Source: Stutzerimonas nosocomialis (GTDB lineage Bacteria > Pseudomonadota > Gammaproteobacteria > Pseudomonadales > Pseudomonadaceae). From it: a DNA stretch of 64,000 bases. Below the pieces are notes generated by a model. The model ran no database searches. It was not told the origin of the DNA and saw only the letters and a list, made by a program, of their open reading frames with translations. The stretch spans positions 62,001 to 126,000 of the forward strand of contig NZ_QLAE01000012.1 of the NCBI RefSeq assembly GCF_005876855.1. The letters run 5' to 3'. The translations under genes were made by a program, and so were the position numbers. How positions within the stretch are numbered: position 1 is the stretch's first letter; the number at the start of each line of letters is the position of its first letter. Below, piece after piece: positions 1 through 9,337 of the stretch.

Positions 1-62
1 GGAAAAAGTGAGCCAGCCTACCACAGCGGGCATGCGGCCCGTTGCCGGGCAGCGCACAACGG

Positions 63-959
63 TCAGCCGCGCGGATGATGCCGCGCGTGCAGCTCCTGCA
101 GGCGGGCACGTGCGATATGGGTGTAGATCTGGGTGGTGGACAGGTCGCTATGGCCGAGCAGCATCTGCACGGTGCGCAGGTCGGCCCCGTGATTGAGCAG
201 GTGGGTCGCGAAAGCATGGCGCAGGGTATGCGGCGAAATCGATTTGCCGATCCCGGCCACCGTCGCATGCAGCTTGATTCGATGCCAGAAGGTCTGGCGA
301 GTCATCTGATCGCCGCGCTGGCTGGGAAACAGCACATCGCTCGCCTTTCCCGACAGCAGTTCGCCTCGCGCCTCGCGCAGGTAGCGCTCGATCCAGTGCA
401 TCGCCTCGTCCCCCATCGGCACCAGGCGCTCCTTGTTGCCCTTGCCGAAGGTGCGCAGCACACCCTGACGCAGACTGACCTGTTCGAGCGTCAGGCTGAT
501 CAGTTCGGTTACCCGCAATCCGCATGCGTAGAGAACCTCGAGCATCGCACGGTCGCGCAGCCCCAACGGCTCGCCGGTATCCGGCGCCGCCAGCAACGCC
601 TCGACATCGGCCTCGGAAAGGGTCTTGGGCAACGGCCGACCCAGCCGGGGCATTTCCACGCGAAGCGTCGGGTCCTGGTCGATCCGCCCCTCCCGCAAGA
701 GGTAGCGGTAGAAACCGCGCAACCCGGACAGAAATCGCGCGGTGGAGCGCGCCTGGTAACCCTGGCCGAGGCGCCAGGCCAGGTGATCGAGAATGATCTC
801 CCGCCCGGCCCCCTCCAGCGCGACGCCACGCTCGTGCAGCCAGCCGTGGAACAGCCCCAGATCCGTGCGATAGGCCTCGCGGGTATTCTCGGCCAGGCCC
901 TTTTCGAGCCAGAGGGCATCGAGGAACTGATCGATCAGGGGGTCTTCGCGAAGGCTCAT
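63..959 (-). CDS. xerD: Site-specific tyrosine recombinase XerD
   Basis: Cytoplasmic recombinase that, with XerC, resolves chromosome dimers at dif during division. The 298-residue product has the full family length. An N-terminal SAM-like core-binding domain (about residues 8-95) precedes the catalytic domain, in which the classic set is visible: Arg149 in ACGLRVTEL, Lys173 in FGKGNKER, His244 and Arg247 in HTLRHAF, His270 in LLGHSDL and the nucleophile Tyr279 in QIYTHI. Start is the ATG whose complement lies at 957-959. The nearest upstream gene on the same strand is a thioesterase 64 bases away. XerC is the only close alternative; the sequence and the rplS/trmD neighbourhood fit XerD better. 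Confidence 0.96.
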   Translation of the reverse strand: MSLREDPLIDQFLDALWLEKGLAENTREAYRTDLGLFHGWLHERGVALEGAGREIILDHLAWRLGQGYQARSTARFLSGLRGFYRYLLREGRIDQDPTLRVEMPRLGRPLPKTLSEADVEALLAAPDTGEPLGLRDRAMLEVLYACGLRVTELISLTLEQVSLRQGVLRTFGKGNKERLVPMGDEAMHWIERYLREARGELLSGKASDVLFPSQRGDQMTRQTFWHRIKLHATVAGIGKSISPHTLRHAFATHLLNHGADLRTVQMLLGHSDLSTTQIYTHIARARLQELHARHHPRG

Positions 960-1023
960 GGGCTATCGGATTTCGAACGAGGGCGCCCAGTCTTCCACAG
1001 CCGCGCGCGAAAGCGCCAGCGCC

Positions 1024-1437
1024 TCACTCGACCAGGCCAGGCAAGACCGGTACCGGCCGCTGCTCTTCATTGATGGCGACGAAACTGAAGGTCCCCTCGA
1101 TCGCTTTCTCGCGACCGTCGGCGCTCATGCTCTCGACGAACACCTCGACCGAAACCTTGAGGCTGGTGTTGCCCACTTTGACCACCCGTCCGATCAGCTC
1201 GACGATCGAACCCGCCGGAATCGGATGGTTGAAGTCGATACGGTCAGTGGAAACCGTCACCAGCGGCAGGCGGCAGAAACGCGTCGCGGTGATGAAGGAC
1301 ACCTCGTCCATCCAGGCCAGGGCGGTCCCGCCAAACAGGGTGTTGTGATGATTGGTGGTGGGCGGAAACACCGCCTTGGTGACACGCGTCTCGGACAGCT
1401 GCGTGCGACGCTGGATTTCGAGTTCTCTGGAGGTCAT
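1024..1437 (-). CDS. Hot-dog fold acyl-CoA thioesterase (YciA-like)
   Basis: Predicted cytoplasmic acyl-CoA thioesterase of the YciA/BFIT hot-dog family, 137 residues, a single hot-dog domain as in the family. The core helix with the catalytic acidic residue is visible as TALAWMDEVSF (about residues 39-49), preceded by the HHNTLFGG loop typical of acyl-CoA thioesterases that bind substrate at the dimer interface. Substrate range cannot be read from sequence. It lies between rplS and xerD on the same strand but is separated from the ribosomal operon by that operon's terminator, so it is probably transcribed separately, possibly together with xerD. Confidence 0.9.
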   Translation of the reverse strand: MTSRELEIQRRTQLSETRVTKAVFPPTTNHHNTLFGGTALAWMDEVSFITATRFCRLPLVTVSTDRIDFNHPIPAGSIVELIGRVVKVGNTSLKVSVEVFVESMSADGREKAIEGTFSFVAINEEQRPVPVLPGLVE

Positions 1438-1550
1438 GCCACGCTCTACGACTACGGGAGTGGGCTGCCACGGCGACGGTTGTTGTGATTGTTCTACGCT
1501 GCACGCAGGCAGATACCGCGGACCGCCCGGTCAGCGATCCCCTGAATGCA

Positions 1551-1576
1551 AAAAAGCAGCCCGAAGGCTGCTTTTT
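1551..1576 (-). terminator. Rho-independent terminator of the rpsP-rplS operon
   Basis: Perfect inverted repeat: an 11-base arm at 1551-1561 and its complement at 1566-1576 around a 4-base loop. Read on the minus strand it is followed by six T. It lies 17 bases past the rplS stop, so it should end the ribosomal operon. Confidence 0.85.
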
Positions 1577-1593
1577 CGATGGAACCGCTGTCC

Positions 1594-1944
1594 TCAGGAC
1601 AGCTTTTCCTTGATGCGTGCGGCCTTGCCGGACAGCTCGCGAAGGTAGTACAGCTTGGCCTTGCGGACATCGCCGCGGCGCTTGACGCTGACGCTGTCGA
1701 CCAGCGGGCTGTAGGACTGGAAGGTACGCTCCACGCCCACACCGTTGGAGATCTTGCGAACGGTGAACGCGCTGTTCAGACCGCGGTTGCGCTTGCCGAT
1801 CACCACGCCTTCGAAGGCCTGCAGGCGCTGACGGTCGCCTTCCTTCACCTTCACCTGAACGATCACGGTGTCGCCCGGGGCGAACGGCGGGATTTCCTTG
1901 GTCATCTGCTCGGCTTCGAGCTGCTGGATGATCTTGTTGGTCAT
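1594..1944 (-). CDS. rplS: 50S ribosomal protein L19
   Basis: Structural protein of the large ribosomal subunit located at the 30S-50S interface. The product is 116 residues, the normal length, starting [13 protein letters not shown] and containing the family's [16 protein letters not shown] segment and the basic [14 protein letters not shown] segment near the C-terminus. The frame stays open far upstream, but the ATG complement at 1942-1944, preceded by an AGGAG-type site, is the standard start. It is the last gene of rpsP-rimM-trmD-rplS and is followed by a clear terminator. Confidence 0.98.
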   Translation of the reverse strand: MTNKIIQQLEAEQMTKEIPPFAPGDTVIVQVKVKEGDRQRLQAFEGVVIGKRNRGLNSAFTVRKISNGVGVERTFQSYSPLVDSVSVKRRGDVRKAKLYYLRELSGKAARIKEKLS

Positions 1945-1990
1945 GCTGTGTGCTCCTAAGGCGGACCGTCTCGGGTACGCCATCGATACG

Positions 1991-2743
1991 TTAACTATCG
2001 TCCCGCTGACGGATGTATTCCGCCAGCAGCTTCTGTTCTTCTCCAGAAAGCGAGCGGCTATCCAGAAGATCAGCGCGGCGTTCCCAGGTCCTTCCGAGGG
2101 ACTGCTGCAAACGCCAGCGCCGGATGTGTTCGTGGTTGCCGCTGAGCAGCACCTCAGGAACACGCTTATCCGCATACACCTCGGGTCGGGTGTAGTGCGG
2201 GCAGTCGAGCAGGCCGTCGGTAAACGAGTCCTCCTCGGCCGAATCAGCATGACCCAGCGCTCCGGGAAGCAAGCGGGTCACGGCATCGATCAGCACCATG
2301 GCCGGCAGCTCGCCACCGGACAACACGTAATCGCCAACCGACCATTCTTCGTCCACGTGCGCTTCGATGAAGCGCTCGTCGATACCTTCGTACCGACCGG
2401 CGATGAGGATCAGAGCCTCCCCCTTCGCCATTTCTCGGACGTCCGCCTGCTTGAGCTGACGTCCCTGCGGCGACAGGTAGATGACCTTCGCCTTCTCCCC
2501 TGCCGCGAGCCTGGCATCGGCCAGAGCGCGCTCCAGCGGAGCGATCTTCATCACCATTCCCGGGCCACCGCCGAAGGGGCGGTCGTCCACCGTCTGGTGC
2601 CGATCCTCGGTATAGCTGCGGGGATTCCAGCACGTCAGCTGGAGCAACCCCTGCTTTACCGCACGACTGGTGATCCCCCAGTCGCTGATGGCCGCGAACA
2701 TGTCCGGAAACAGGGTGATGACTTCAACGCGCAAGGTCGCCAC
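1991..2743 (-). CDS. trmD: tRNA (guanine-N1-)-methyltransferase TrmD
   Basis: SPOUT-class methyltransferase that uses S-adenosylmethionine to make m1G37 in tRNAs and so prevents +1 frameshifting. From a GTG start at 2743 the product is 250 residues, the family length, beginning [16 protein letters not shown]. Recognisable blocks are the [13 protein letters not shown] substrate loop, the [10 protein letters not shown] cofactor segment and the trefoil-knot region [17 protein letters not shown]. The GTG lies five bases after the rimM stop, consistent with coupled translation; a TTG three codons later is the alternative start. Confidence 0.96.
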   Translation of the reverse strand: MATLRVEVITLFPDMFAAISDWGITSRAVKQGLLQLTCWNPRSYTEDRHQTVDDRPFGGGPGMVMKIAPLERALADARLAAGEKAKVIYLSPQGRQLKQADVREMAKGEALILIAGRYEGIDERFIEAHVDEEWSVGDYVLSGGELPAMVLIDAVTRLLPGALGHADSAEEDSFTDGLLDCPHYTRPEVYADKRVPEVLLSGNHEHIRRWRLQQSLGRTWERRADLLDSRSLSGEEQKLLAEYIRQRDDS

Positions 2744-2748
2744 GCCGC

Positions 2749-3285
2749 TCAGAAGTCCGCATCCCAGTCGACCTGCATCAGCCCGGCAGCCAGATCGACC
2801 TTCAGCACGCACTGCTCGGTATAGGGCAGCAAGCGTTCGCGATCGTCCAGGCTACCGTCGACCGGCTTGACCACCAGCACGTCGTTCGCACCGGTCTCGA
2901 GAAGATGGTCCACCACGCCGAGCCACTGCCCTTCCTGGTTGACGACCTTCAGCCCCTGGAGCTGGAACCAGTAATACTCGTCGCCAGCCAGGGCCGGCAG
3001 CTCGCTGCGAGGAACGCAGATCTCGAAATCCGCGTAGCTACGCGCGACCTCGCGATCATCCAGCCCCTTCAGCTTGGCCACCAGGACCTTGTTCTGCAGC
3101 CTGCCCGAGGTCATGACCACCTGCTTGACCTCGCCACCTCGCCTCAGCGTCCAGTTGCGATAATCGAGCAGGTTTTCAATGGGATCGGTGAAGGAATACA
3201 CCTTCACCTCACCGCGCACACCATGCACCGAAACGATCTTGCCGAGAACGATCAGATCGTCGGCCGGGGCAGGCGTGGCGCTCAT
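2749..3285 (-). CDS. rimM: 16S rRNA processing protein RimM
   Basis: Ribosome maturation factor that binds S19 and helps assemble the 30S head. 178 residues from the ATG at 3285 ([16 protein letters not shown]). The N-terminal RimM domain carries [13 protein letters not shown] and the C-terminal PRC-barrel domain begins near [13 protein letters not shown]. An in-frame upstream start at 3330 would overlap rpsP and is less likely. It sits directly between rpsP and trmD in the standard order. Confidence 0.96.
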   Translation of the reverse strand: MSATPAPADDLIVLGKIVSVHGVRGEVKVYSFTDPIENLLDYRNWTLRRGGEVKQVVMTSGRLQNKVLVAKLKGLDDREVARSYADFEICVPRSELPALAGDEYYWFQLQGLKVVNQEGQWLGVVDHLLETGANDVLVVKPVDGSLDDRERLLPYTEQCVLKVDLAAGLMQVDWDADF

Positions 3286-3289
3286 AGGA

Positions 3290-3541
3290 TCAGGCAGCGG
3301 CCTTGGCAGCTTCCTTGAGCAGCTGAGCAACGCGCTCAGACGGCTGTGCGCCCTGGCTCAGCCAGTAGCTGGCACGCTCCTGGTCGACCGAGAGCTTCAC
3401 TTCCGCACCCGAGGCGATCGGGTTGAAGAAGCCGATACGCTCAACGAAACGACCATCGCGCGCGTTGCGGCTGTTGGTCACGGTCAGGTGGTAGAAAGGG
3501 CGCTTCTTGGAGCCGCCACGAGCGAGACGAATGGTTACCAT
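3290..3541 (-). CDS. rpsP: 30S ribosomal protein S16
   Basis: Small-subunit ribosomal protein, 83 residues, beginning [20 protein letters not shown], which is the family signature. It is the first gene of the rpsP-rimM-trmD-rplS operon; a promoter with TTGCAA and TAGAAT hexamers lies about 70 bases upstream on the same strand. The stop is only four bases before the rimM start codon, so the two are likely co-translated. Confidence 0.98.
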   Translation of the reverse strand: MVTIRLARGGSKKRPFYHLTVTNSRNARDGRFVERIGFFNPIASGAEVKLSVDQERASYWLSQGAQPSERVAQLLKEAAKAAA

Positions 3542-3609
3542 GTGAACATCGTTCCTGTAGTCGGTGCTGCGAATCTGGTTACACGGGCCCTAGGCCCGAA
3601 AGGCCGCAT

Positions 3610-3637
3610 ATTCTAAGGATAAACGGCAGGATTGCAA
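3610..3637 (-). promoter_or_regulatory. Sigma-70-type promoter for rpsP operon
   Basis: On the minus strand, TTGCAA (3637-3632) is separated by 16 bases from TAGAAT (3615-3610). The -10 matches five of six consensus positions and the -35 four of six. It lies between the ffh stop and the rpsP start, giving a leader of roughly 60 bases. Confidence 0.5.
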
Positions 3638-3677
3638 ATGGTTTCAGCGGCCGGCGCCGAAGTGCCTGCCGGGCGGA

Positions 3678-5054
3678 CTAGAACTTGGGCATGCCGCCGC
3701 CTGGGAACATACCGCCCATGCCGCGCATCATCTTGCTCATGCCGCCCTTGGCGGTGACCTTCTTCATCATCTTCTGCATCTGCTTGTGCTGCTTGATCAG
3801 CCGGCCGATGTCCTGCACCTGGGTGCCGGAACCCAAGGCGATGCGCCGCTTGCGCGAGCCACTGATGATGTCCGGATTGCGCCGCTCGGCAGGGGTCATC
3901 GAGTTGATGATCGCCTCCATCTGCCTGAACTGCTTTTCCGCCGCGCCCTGGGCATTGCCCATCTGCGAAAGGTTCATGCCGCCAATGGAGGGCAGCTTGT
4001 CCATCAGGCCGCCGAGACCGCCCATGTTCTTCATCTGCTGGAGCTGGTCGCGAAAGTCCTCGAGATCGAAGCCCTTGCCCTTCTTAAGCTTCTTGGTGAG
4101 CTTTTCCGCCTTTTCGCGATCGAGCGTCTGTTCGGCCTGCTCGATGAGACTGAGCACATCGCCCATGCCGAGGATGCGCGAAGCGATGCGGTCCGGATGG
4201 AAAGGCTCGAGCGCGTCGCTCTTCTCGCCCATGCCGAGAAACTTGATCGGCTTGCCGGTGATCGAGCGCACCGAAAGCGCGGCACCGCCGCGCGCATCAC
4301 CGTCGACCTTGGTCAGCACCACGCCGGTGAGCGGCAGCGCATCGCCGAAGGCCTTGGCGGTATTGGCCGCATCCTGACCGGTCATCGCATCGACCACGAA
4401 CAGCGTCTCGGCCGGCTTGATCGCGCCATGGACAGCCTGGATCTCGGCCATCATCTCGCTATCGATCGCCAGGCGACCCGCGGTATCGACCAGCACGACA
4501 TCGATGAATTTGAGCTTGGCCTCGCGGATCGCCGCCTGGGCGATGTCCACCGGCTTCTGGCTGGTATCGGACGGGAAGAAGGTCACGCCCACTTCGGCCG
4601 CCAGGGTTTCCAGCTGCTTGATCGCCGCCGGGCGATAGACGTCGGCGGAAACCACCAGCACCGTCTTCTTCTTGCGCTCCTTGAGAAAGCGCGCCAGCTT
4701 GCCGACCGTGGTGGTCTTGCCCGCACCCTGCAGGCCGGCCATCAGCACCACCGCCGGGGGCGAGACGTTCAGGGCCAGGTCTTCGTTGGCGGCGCCCATC
4801 AGCTCTTCGAGCTCGGCGCGCACGATCTTCACGAACGCCTGACCCGGCGTCAGGCTCTTCGAGACCTCGGTGCCGACCGCGCGATCCTTGACCCGGTTGA
4901 CGAAGTCCTTGACCACCGGCAGGGCGACGTCGGCTTCGAGCAGCGCCATGCGCACTTCGCGCAGGGTGTCCTTGATGTTGTCTTCGGTCAGCTTCGCCTT
5001 GCCGGTGACATGGCGCAGGGTCTGGGAAAGACGGTCGGTAAGGTTTTCAAACAT
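3678..5054 (-). CDS. ffh: Signal recognition particle protein Ffh
   Basis: GTPase subunit of the signal recognition particle; with 4.5S RNA it targets inner-membrane and some exported proteins to FtsY and SecYEG. 458 residues from the ATG at 5054 (MFENLTDRLSQ), the normal size. The N-domain spans about residues 1-95. The G-domain carries GLQGAGKTTT (about 108-117), DTAGR and TKVDGD, and the methionine-rich M-domain fills the last 150 residues, ending GGMFPGGGMPKF. It is divergent from the ypjD-like gene and upstream of rpsP on the same strand. Confidence 0.98.
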   Translation of the reverse strand: MFENLTDRLSQTLRHVTGKAKLTEDNIKDTLREVRMALLEADVALPVVKDFVNRVKDRAVGTEVSKSLTPGQAFVKIVRAELEELMGAANEDLALNVSPPAVVLMAGLQGAGKTTTVGKLARFLKERKKKTVLVVSADVYRPAAIKQLETLAAEVGVTFFPSDTSQKPVDIAQAAIREAKLKFIDVVLVDTAGRLAIDSEMMAEIQAVHGAIKPAETLFVVDAMTGQDAANTAKAFGDALPLTGVVLTKVDGDARGGAALSVRSITGKPIKFLGMGEKSDALEPFHPDRIASRILGMGDVLSLIEQAEQTLDREKAEKLTKKLKKGKGFDLEDFRDQLQQMKNMGGLGGLMDKLPSIGGMNLSQMGNAQGAAEKQFRQMEAIINSMTPAERRNPDIISGSRKRRIALGSGTQVQDIGRLIKQHKQMQKMMKKVTAKGGMSKMMRGMGGMFPGGGMPKF

Positions 5055-5219
5055 GAGCCATTCCACGCTGGATGTGGTGAGGGCGCGATTATAGAAGCGG
5101 GAAGGCGCCAGCCGGTACCCCGCCCGTCACGGTTTTCGTCAAGCCCCGGCCGCGCGCCTGCTTTTGCAGCCCTGGTCTTTGTGCCACACTCAGCGCCTTT
5201 CCAGCTCGCTCCCGGATCT

Positions 5220-6020
5220 ATGCACCCTCTGCTACCCAGCCTCGCTGCCGCCCTCCTTTACGCTGGCGCCACTGGCTACCAAGGCCTGCGACTGACGCAG
5301 CGCGCCATGCCGGACAAACGCCTGCTGCTCGGCCTGGGGCTGCTCGCATTGCTCGCCCACGGTGTGAGCCTAGCCATGCAGCTGCTGACACCGGCCGGCC
5401 TTCATCTGGACTTCTTCACCGCCTCCAGCCTGATCGCGGCCGCCGTGATCCTGCTCATCCTGATGGCGCTGTACCGCATGCCGGTGGAGAACCTCCTGCT
5501 GTTGCTGTTTCCGCTGGGCTGCCTGACCGTTCTGTTTGCCGAGTTCGCCCCCTCGGGCACCGTGCCGGCGATCATCGAGCAGCCCGGCATACTGGCGCAC
5601 ATCCTGCTATCGATACTCGCCTACGGCCTGCTGACCATCGCCGTGTTCCAGGCCCTGCTGTTGCTGCTGCAAGATCATCACCTCAAGCACAAGCACCCGT
5701 CCGGCCTGATCAAGAACTTCCCGCCGCTGCAGACGATGGAAAGCCTGCTGTTCGGTTTTCTCTGGGCCGGCTGGCTGCTGCTATCGGCGTCGCTGGTCTC
5801 CGGCTGGATGTTCCTCGACGACCTGTTCGCCCAGCACCTGGTACACAAGACGCTTCTGTCGGTCGTCGCCTGGGTGGTCTTCGGCCTTCTGCTCTGGGGC
5901 CGCCATCGCCTCGGCTGGCGGGGCCACAAGGCCATTCGCTGGACGCTGGCCGGCTTTTGCCTGCTGATGCTGGCCTACTTCGGCAGCAAGCTCGTCCGCG
6001 AATTCATCCTGCACATCTGA
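5220..6020 (+). CDS. YpjD-type inner-membrane protein, cytochrome c assembly (CcsA-like) family
   Basis: Polytopic inner-membrane protein of 266 residues with about eight hydrophobic segments. It belongs to the cytochrome c assembly family related to CcsA/CcmC; the YpjD/YcfN branch has no settled function. Visible hallmarks are a histidine in LLALLAHGVSL (near residue 45), HILLSILAYGLLTIA in mid-protein and GFLWAGWLLLSASLVSGW, a tryptophan-containing stretch resembling the WWD-type haem-handling region. The frame is open far upstream across ffh, but the ATG at 5220 begins a good membrane segment. A corC-like gene follows 13 bases downstream, as is usual in Pseudomonas. A role in haem delivery is inference. 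Confidence 0.85.
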   Translation: MHPLLPSLAAALLYAGATGYQGLRLTQRAMPDKRLLLGLGLLALLAHGVSLAMQLLTPAGLHLDFFTASSLIAAAVILLILMALYRMPVENLLLLLFPLGCLTVLFAEFAPSGTVPAIIEQPGILAHILLSILAYGLLTIAVFQALLLLLQDHHLKHKHPSGLIKNFPPLQTMESLLFGFLWAGWLLLSASLVSGWMFLDDLFAQHLVHKTLLSVVAWVVFGLLLWGRHRLGWRGHKAIRWTLAGFCLLMLAYFGSKLVREFILHI

Positions 6021-6033
6021 GGCAGATCGTTAC

Positions 6034-7320
6034 GTGGAAAACATCCATCCCGGCGTCCTGGTTGGCGTTCTGATCTTCCTGCTGCTGTGCTCGGCGTTCT
6101 TTTCGAGCTCCGAGACCGGCATGCTCAGCCTCAACCGCTACCGCCTGCGCCATCAGGCCAAGGAAGGACATCGCGCAGCCAAGCGTGTCAGCGACCTTCT
6201 GGCGCGCCCCGATCGCCTGCTGGGCACCATTCTGGTCGGCAACAACTTCGTCAACATCCTCGCCTCGTCCATCGCCACGGTGCTGGCCGTGCGGCTGTGG
6301 GGCGAGGCCGGCATCGCCATCGCCACCATCGGCCTGACCCTGTTCCTGCTGATCTTCGGCGAGATCACGCCCAAGACCCTGGCCGCGCTGCGCCCCGAGA
6401 AGGTCGCCTATCCCTTCAGCCTGCCCCTGCTGATGCTGCAGAAGGTGTTCTATCCCCTGGTGCTGGCACTGGGCTGGATCAGCAATGGGCTGCTGAGGAT
6501 GCTCGGCGTCGACCCGGCGAGCAAGGCCACCGACAGCCTGTCCACGGAGGAACTGCGCAGCGTGGTGCGTGAATCCGGCGCAGACCTGCCATTGAACCGA
6601 CAGAACATGCTGCTCGGCATCCTCGACCTGGAAAAGGTGCGGGTGGACGACATCATGATCCCCCGCCACGAGGTGACCGGGATCGACCTCGAGGACGACC
6701 TCGAGACCATCGTCGCCCAGCTCCGGACCACCCCGCACACGCGCATCCCGGTGTTCCGCAAGGACATCAACCACATCGAGGGCATCGTGCACATGCGCAA
6801 GATCGCCCGCCTGCTGAGCCACGACCAGCTGACCAAGGACAACCTGCGCGCCGCCTGCAACGAGCCCTACTTCGTGCCGGAGAACACGCCGCTATCGACC
6901 CAGCTGCTCAACTTCCAGAAGCAGAAGCGTCGGATCGGCATCGTCGTCGACGAATACGGCGAAGTGCTGGGCATCGTGACCCTGGAGGACATCCTCGAAG
7001 AGATCGTCGGGGAATTCAGCAACCAGGACACCCTGCTCAGCCCGGACATCCATCCGCAGGAAGACGGCACCCACGTGATCGATGGCGCCGCCTATCTGCG
7101 GGAAATCAACCGGGCGCTCGGCTGGCAGCTGCCCGTCGACGGTCCCAAGACCGTCAACGGCCTGATCACCGAAGCCCTCGAGCACATCCCCGACAGTGGC
7201 GTCTGCCTGCAGGTCGGCCGTTATCGCCTGGAGATCCTTCAGGCCTCCGACAACCGGGTCAAAAGCGTTCGCGCCTGGGCGCTGCCCGAGCCGACCAGGG
7301 AAGACGAAGAGTCGCCCTGA
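6034..7320 (+). CDS. CorC/HlyC-family CNNM-CBS transporter protein (YfjD-like)
   Basis: Inner-membrane protein of 428 residues in the CNNM/CorC (DUF21-CBS-CorC_HlyC) family, linked to magnesium or cobalt efflux and resistance. The DUF21 membrane domain covers about residues 1-190 and includes FFSSSETGMLSLNRYRLRHQ. A CBS pair follows (VDDIMIPRHEV near 205 through GIVTLEDILEEIVGE near 325), then a C-terminal CorC_HlyC domain (about 345-420). The start is GTG, with a weak upstream GAGG site. It follows the ypjD-like gene by 13 bases, so the two probably form one transcript. The transported ion is not deducible. Confidence 0.93.
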   Translation: MENIHPGVLVGVLIFLLLCSAFFSSSETGMLSLNRYRLRHQAKEGHRAAKRVSDLLARPDRLLGTILVGNNFVNILASSIATVLAVRLWGEAGIAIATIGLTLFLLIFGEITPKTLAALRPEKVAYPFSLPLLMLQKVFYPLVLALGWISNGLLRMLGVDPASKATDSLSTEELRSVVRESGADLPLNRQNMLLGILDLEKVRVDDIMIPRHEVTGIDLEDDLETIVAQLRTTPHTRIPVFRKDINHIEGIVHMRKIARLLSHDQLTKDNLRAACNEPYFVPENTPLSTQLLNFQKQKRRIGIVVDEYGEVLGIVTLEDILEEIVGEFSNQDTLLSPDIHPQEDGTHVIDGAAYLREINRALGWQLPVDGPKTVNGLITEALEHIPDSGVCLQVGRYRLEILQASDNRVKSVRAWALPEPTREDEESP

Positions 7321-7376
7321 CCGCAAGGATGCCCGCCACGGCGGCAGGCATCGCTTCGACCGGCACCCAGGCCCCG

Positions 7377-8558
7377 CTAGAGTTCTACCTTGACCGCCTG
7401 CGCCGAACGCAGCGCCTTGGCACGGGCGGCCTCGATGGATTCGTCGCGGGCCAGGGCCACGCCCATGCGTCGCTGGCCACTGACCTGGGGCTTGCCGAAC
7501 AGGCGCAAGGCGGTGTCGGCCTCGCTCAAGGCGGCATCGAGGCTGCCGAAGCTGACCCGGTCCGACTCACCTTCGACCAGAATGACCGCCGACGCCGCCG
7601 GGCCGAACTGACGAATCGCCGGAATCGGCAAGCCGAGGATCGCCCGGGCATGCAGGGCGAATTCGGACAGATCCTGTGAAATCAGGGTGACCAGACCCGT
7701 GTCGTGCGGACGCGGCGACACCTCGCAGAACCACACCTGATCGCCCTTGACGAACAGCTCCACGCCGAAGATACCGCGCCCACCCAACCCCTCGGTAACC
7801 GCCAGGGCAATGCGCTCGGCCTCCGCGCGAGCCGCCTCGCTCATCGCCTGCGGCTGCCAGGACTCCTGGTAGTCGCCCTTTTCCTGGCGATGCCCGACCG
7901 GTTCGCAGAAGGTGGTGCCGCCCGCGTGCCGCACGGTCAGCAGGGTGATTTCATAATCGAAGTCGATGAAGCCCTCGACGATGACGCGCCCCTGCCCGGC
8001 ACGGCCGCCGGCCTGGGCATAGTTCCAGGCGGCCTCGACATCGTCGGCGCTCCTGAGCACCGACTGCCCCTTGCCGGATGAACTCATCACCGGCTTGATC
8101 AGGCAGGGAAAACCGAGTTCGGCGGTCGCGCCACGGCATTGCTCCAGCGAGTCGGCGAAGCGGTACGGCGAGGTCGGCAACCCCAGTTCCTCCGCGGCCA
8201 GACGGCGAATACCCTCACGGTTCATCGTCAGACGCGCCGCCCGGGCTGTCGGGATCACGGTGAAGCCCTCGGACTCCAGCTCGACCAGCGTCGCCGTGGC
8301 GATCGCCTCGATCTCGGGCACGATATAGTGCGGCCGCTCCTGTTCGATGACGCGCCGCAGCGCCTCTCCGTCGAGCATGTCGATCACGTGGCTGCGGTGG
8401 GCGACCTGCATGGCGGGCGCCTTGTCATAACGATCGACGGCAATCACCTCGACGCCAAGCCGCTGCAGCTCGATGACCAGTTCCTTGCCGAGTTCGCCGC
8501 TGCCGCAAAGCAGGACGCGCGTGGCGCTGTTGGACAGCGGAGTACCAATACGAGACAT
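7377..8558 (-). CDS. purT: Formate-dependent phosphoribosylglycinamide formyltransferase 2
   Basis: ATP-grasp enzyme that formylates glycinamide ribonucleotide using free formate and ATP, the folate-independent alternative to PurN in step 3 of purine synthesis. The 393-residue product starts [26 protein letters not shown] with a GAGG site before the ATG. The ATP-grasp blocks are clear: [42 protein letters not shown] and [14 protein letters not shown]. PurU, which makes formate from 10-formyl-tetrahydrofolate, is encoded at about 32 kb in this window. It converges with the corC-like gene. Confidence 0.97.
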   Translation of the reverse strand: MSRIGTPLSNSATRVLLCGSGELGKELVIELQRLGVEVIAVDRYDKAPAMQVAHRSHVIDMLDGEALRRVIEQERPHYIVPEIEAIATATLVELESEGFTVIPTARAARLTMNREGIRRLAAEELGLPTSPYRFADSLEQCRGATAELGFPCLIKPVMSSSGKGQSVLRSADDVEAAWNYAQAGGRAGQGRVIVEGFIDFDYEITLLTVRHAGGTTFCEPVGHRQEKGDYQESWQPQAMSEAARAEAERIALAVTEGLGGRGIFGVELFVKGDQVWFCEVSPRPHDTGLVTLISQDLSEFALHARAILGLPIPAIRQFGPAASAVILVEGESDRVSFGSLDAALSEADTALRLFGKPQVSGQRRMGVALARDESIEAARAKALRSAQAVKVEL

Positions 8559-8572
8559 GGGGTTCCTCAGGG

Positions 8573-8770
8573 TTATAGCAATATGCCGGCTGCACGGGCG
8601 CGCTCGTGGCAGCGCACGAGCACCTGACGGCGCTCGGCGTTGTCCATGCGACCCCAGCGGGTGATCTCTTCGGCTGTGCGCTGACAGCCTCCGCAGACAT
8701 CCTCATCGTCCAGGGCGCAGATGCTCACGCACGGCGAGGCGACGGGTTTTTCGGGACGCGCCTCGCTCAA
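8573..8770 (-). CDS. DUF1289 small cysteine-rich protein
   Basis: Short protein of 65 residues in the DUF1289 family, which has four conserved cysteines in a likely metal-binding arrangement, visible here as CVSICALDD-x-x-VCGGCQR (residues 14-29). No function is established. The likely start is TTG at 8770: it overlaps the stop of the upstream carbonic-anhydrase-like gene in a TTGA arrangement, and an AGGAG site lies inside that gene's last codons. The tight overlap implies coupled translation. It is followed by purT on the same strand. Confidence 0.8.
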   Translation of the reverse strand: MSEARPEKPVASPCVSICALDDEDVCGGCQRTAEEITRWGRMDNAERRQVLVRCHERARAAGILL

Positions 8771-9291
8771 TCGTCCTGCTCCTGCAGATCGCGCGCGTAG
8801 CGCTGGGCGTTGTGCACGTAGTGCGCCGCGCTGGCCTCGAGCATCTTGCGCTGCGCCTCGGTCAGTTCGCGCACCACCTTGCCGGGCGAGCCGACCACCA
8901 GCGAGCCGTCGGGTATCTCCTTGCCTTCGGGGATCAGGCTGTTGGCGCCGATGATGCAGTACTTGCCGATCTTCGCGCCGTTGAGCACCACGGCGTTGAT
9001 CCCGATCAGGCTGTAATCCCCCACCGTACAGCCATGCAGCATCACCTTGTGGCCGATGGTGACGCCCGTCCCGAGGGTCAGCGGATAGCCCATGTCGGTA
9101 TGGATCACGCTGCCGTCCTGCACGTTGCTGTTCGGCCCGATGTGGATGAGCTCGTTGTCGCCGCGCAGCACCGCGTTGAACCACACGCTGGCGCCCGCCT
9201 CCAGGCGAATCTTGCCCACCAGCGTGGCATTCGGCGCGACCCAGCTTTGCGGGTCGGCATCGACACGGGAATCACCCAAACGGTATTTCAT
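8767..9291 (-). CDS. Gamma-class carbonic anhydrase-like protein (YrdA/CaiE family)
   Basis: Left-handed beta-helix hexapeptide-repeat protein of 174 residues in the gamma carbonic anhydrase/YrdA group. Hexapeptide repeats run from about residue 12 to 135 (for example [19 protein letters not shown]). The three zinc-ligand histidines of the family correspond to [19 protein letters not shown] and the second His in that block. The ATG at 9291 is preferred over a GTG three bases earlier because a GAGGTGA site precedes it. Catalysis has not been shown for many family members. It is translationally linked to the downstream DUF1289 gene. Confidence 0.9.
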   Translation of the reverse strand: MKYRLGDSRVDADPQSWVAPNATLVGKIRLEAGASVWFNAVLRGDNELIHIGPNSNVQDGSVIHTDMGYPLTLGTGVTIGHKVMLHGCTVGDYSLIGINAVVLNGAKIGKYCIIGANSLIPEGKEIPDGSLVVGSPGKVVRELTEAQRKMLEASAAHYVHNAQRYARDLQEQDD

Positions 9292-9337
9292 CACTCACCT
9301 CATGCTGTGGCTGTGCTTCCGGGATGCGCGCGGGCGG

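Noticed and set aside
1-33. Possible start of a minus-strand gene (MPAVVGWLTFS) running off the left edge
   Set aside because: Only 11 codons, with no Shine-Dalgarno site; it could be the gene downstream of xerD but cannot be supported.
5088-5093. TATAAT on the minus strand before ffh
   Set aside because: Good -10 but no acceptable -35 at 16-18 bases, so not listed as a promoter.
3786-5219. Long upstream extension of the ypjD-like frame across ffh
   Set aside because: It is antisense to ffh; the membrane protein begins cleanly at ATG 5220.
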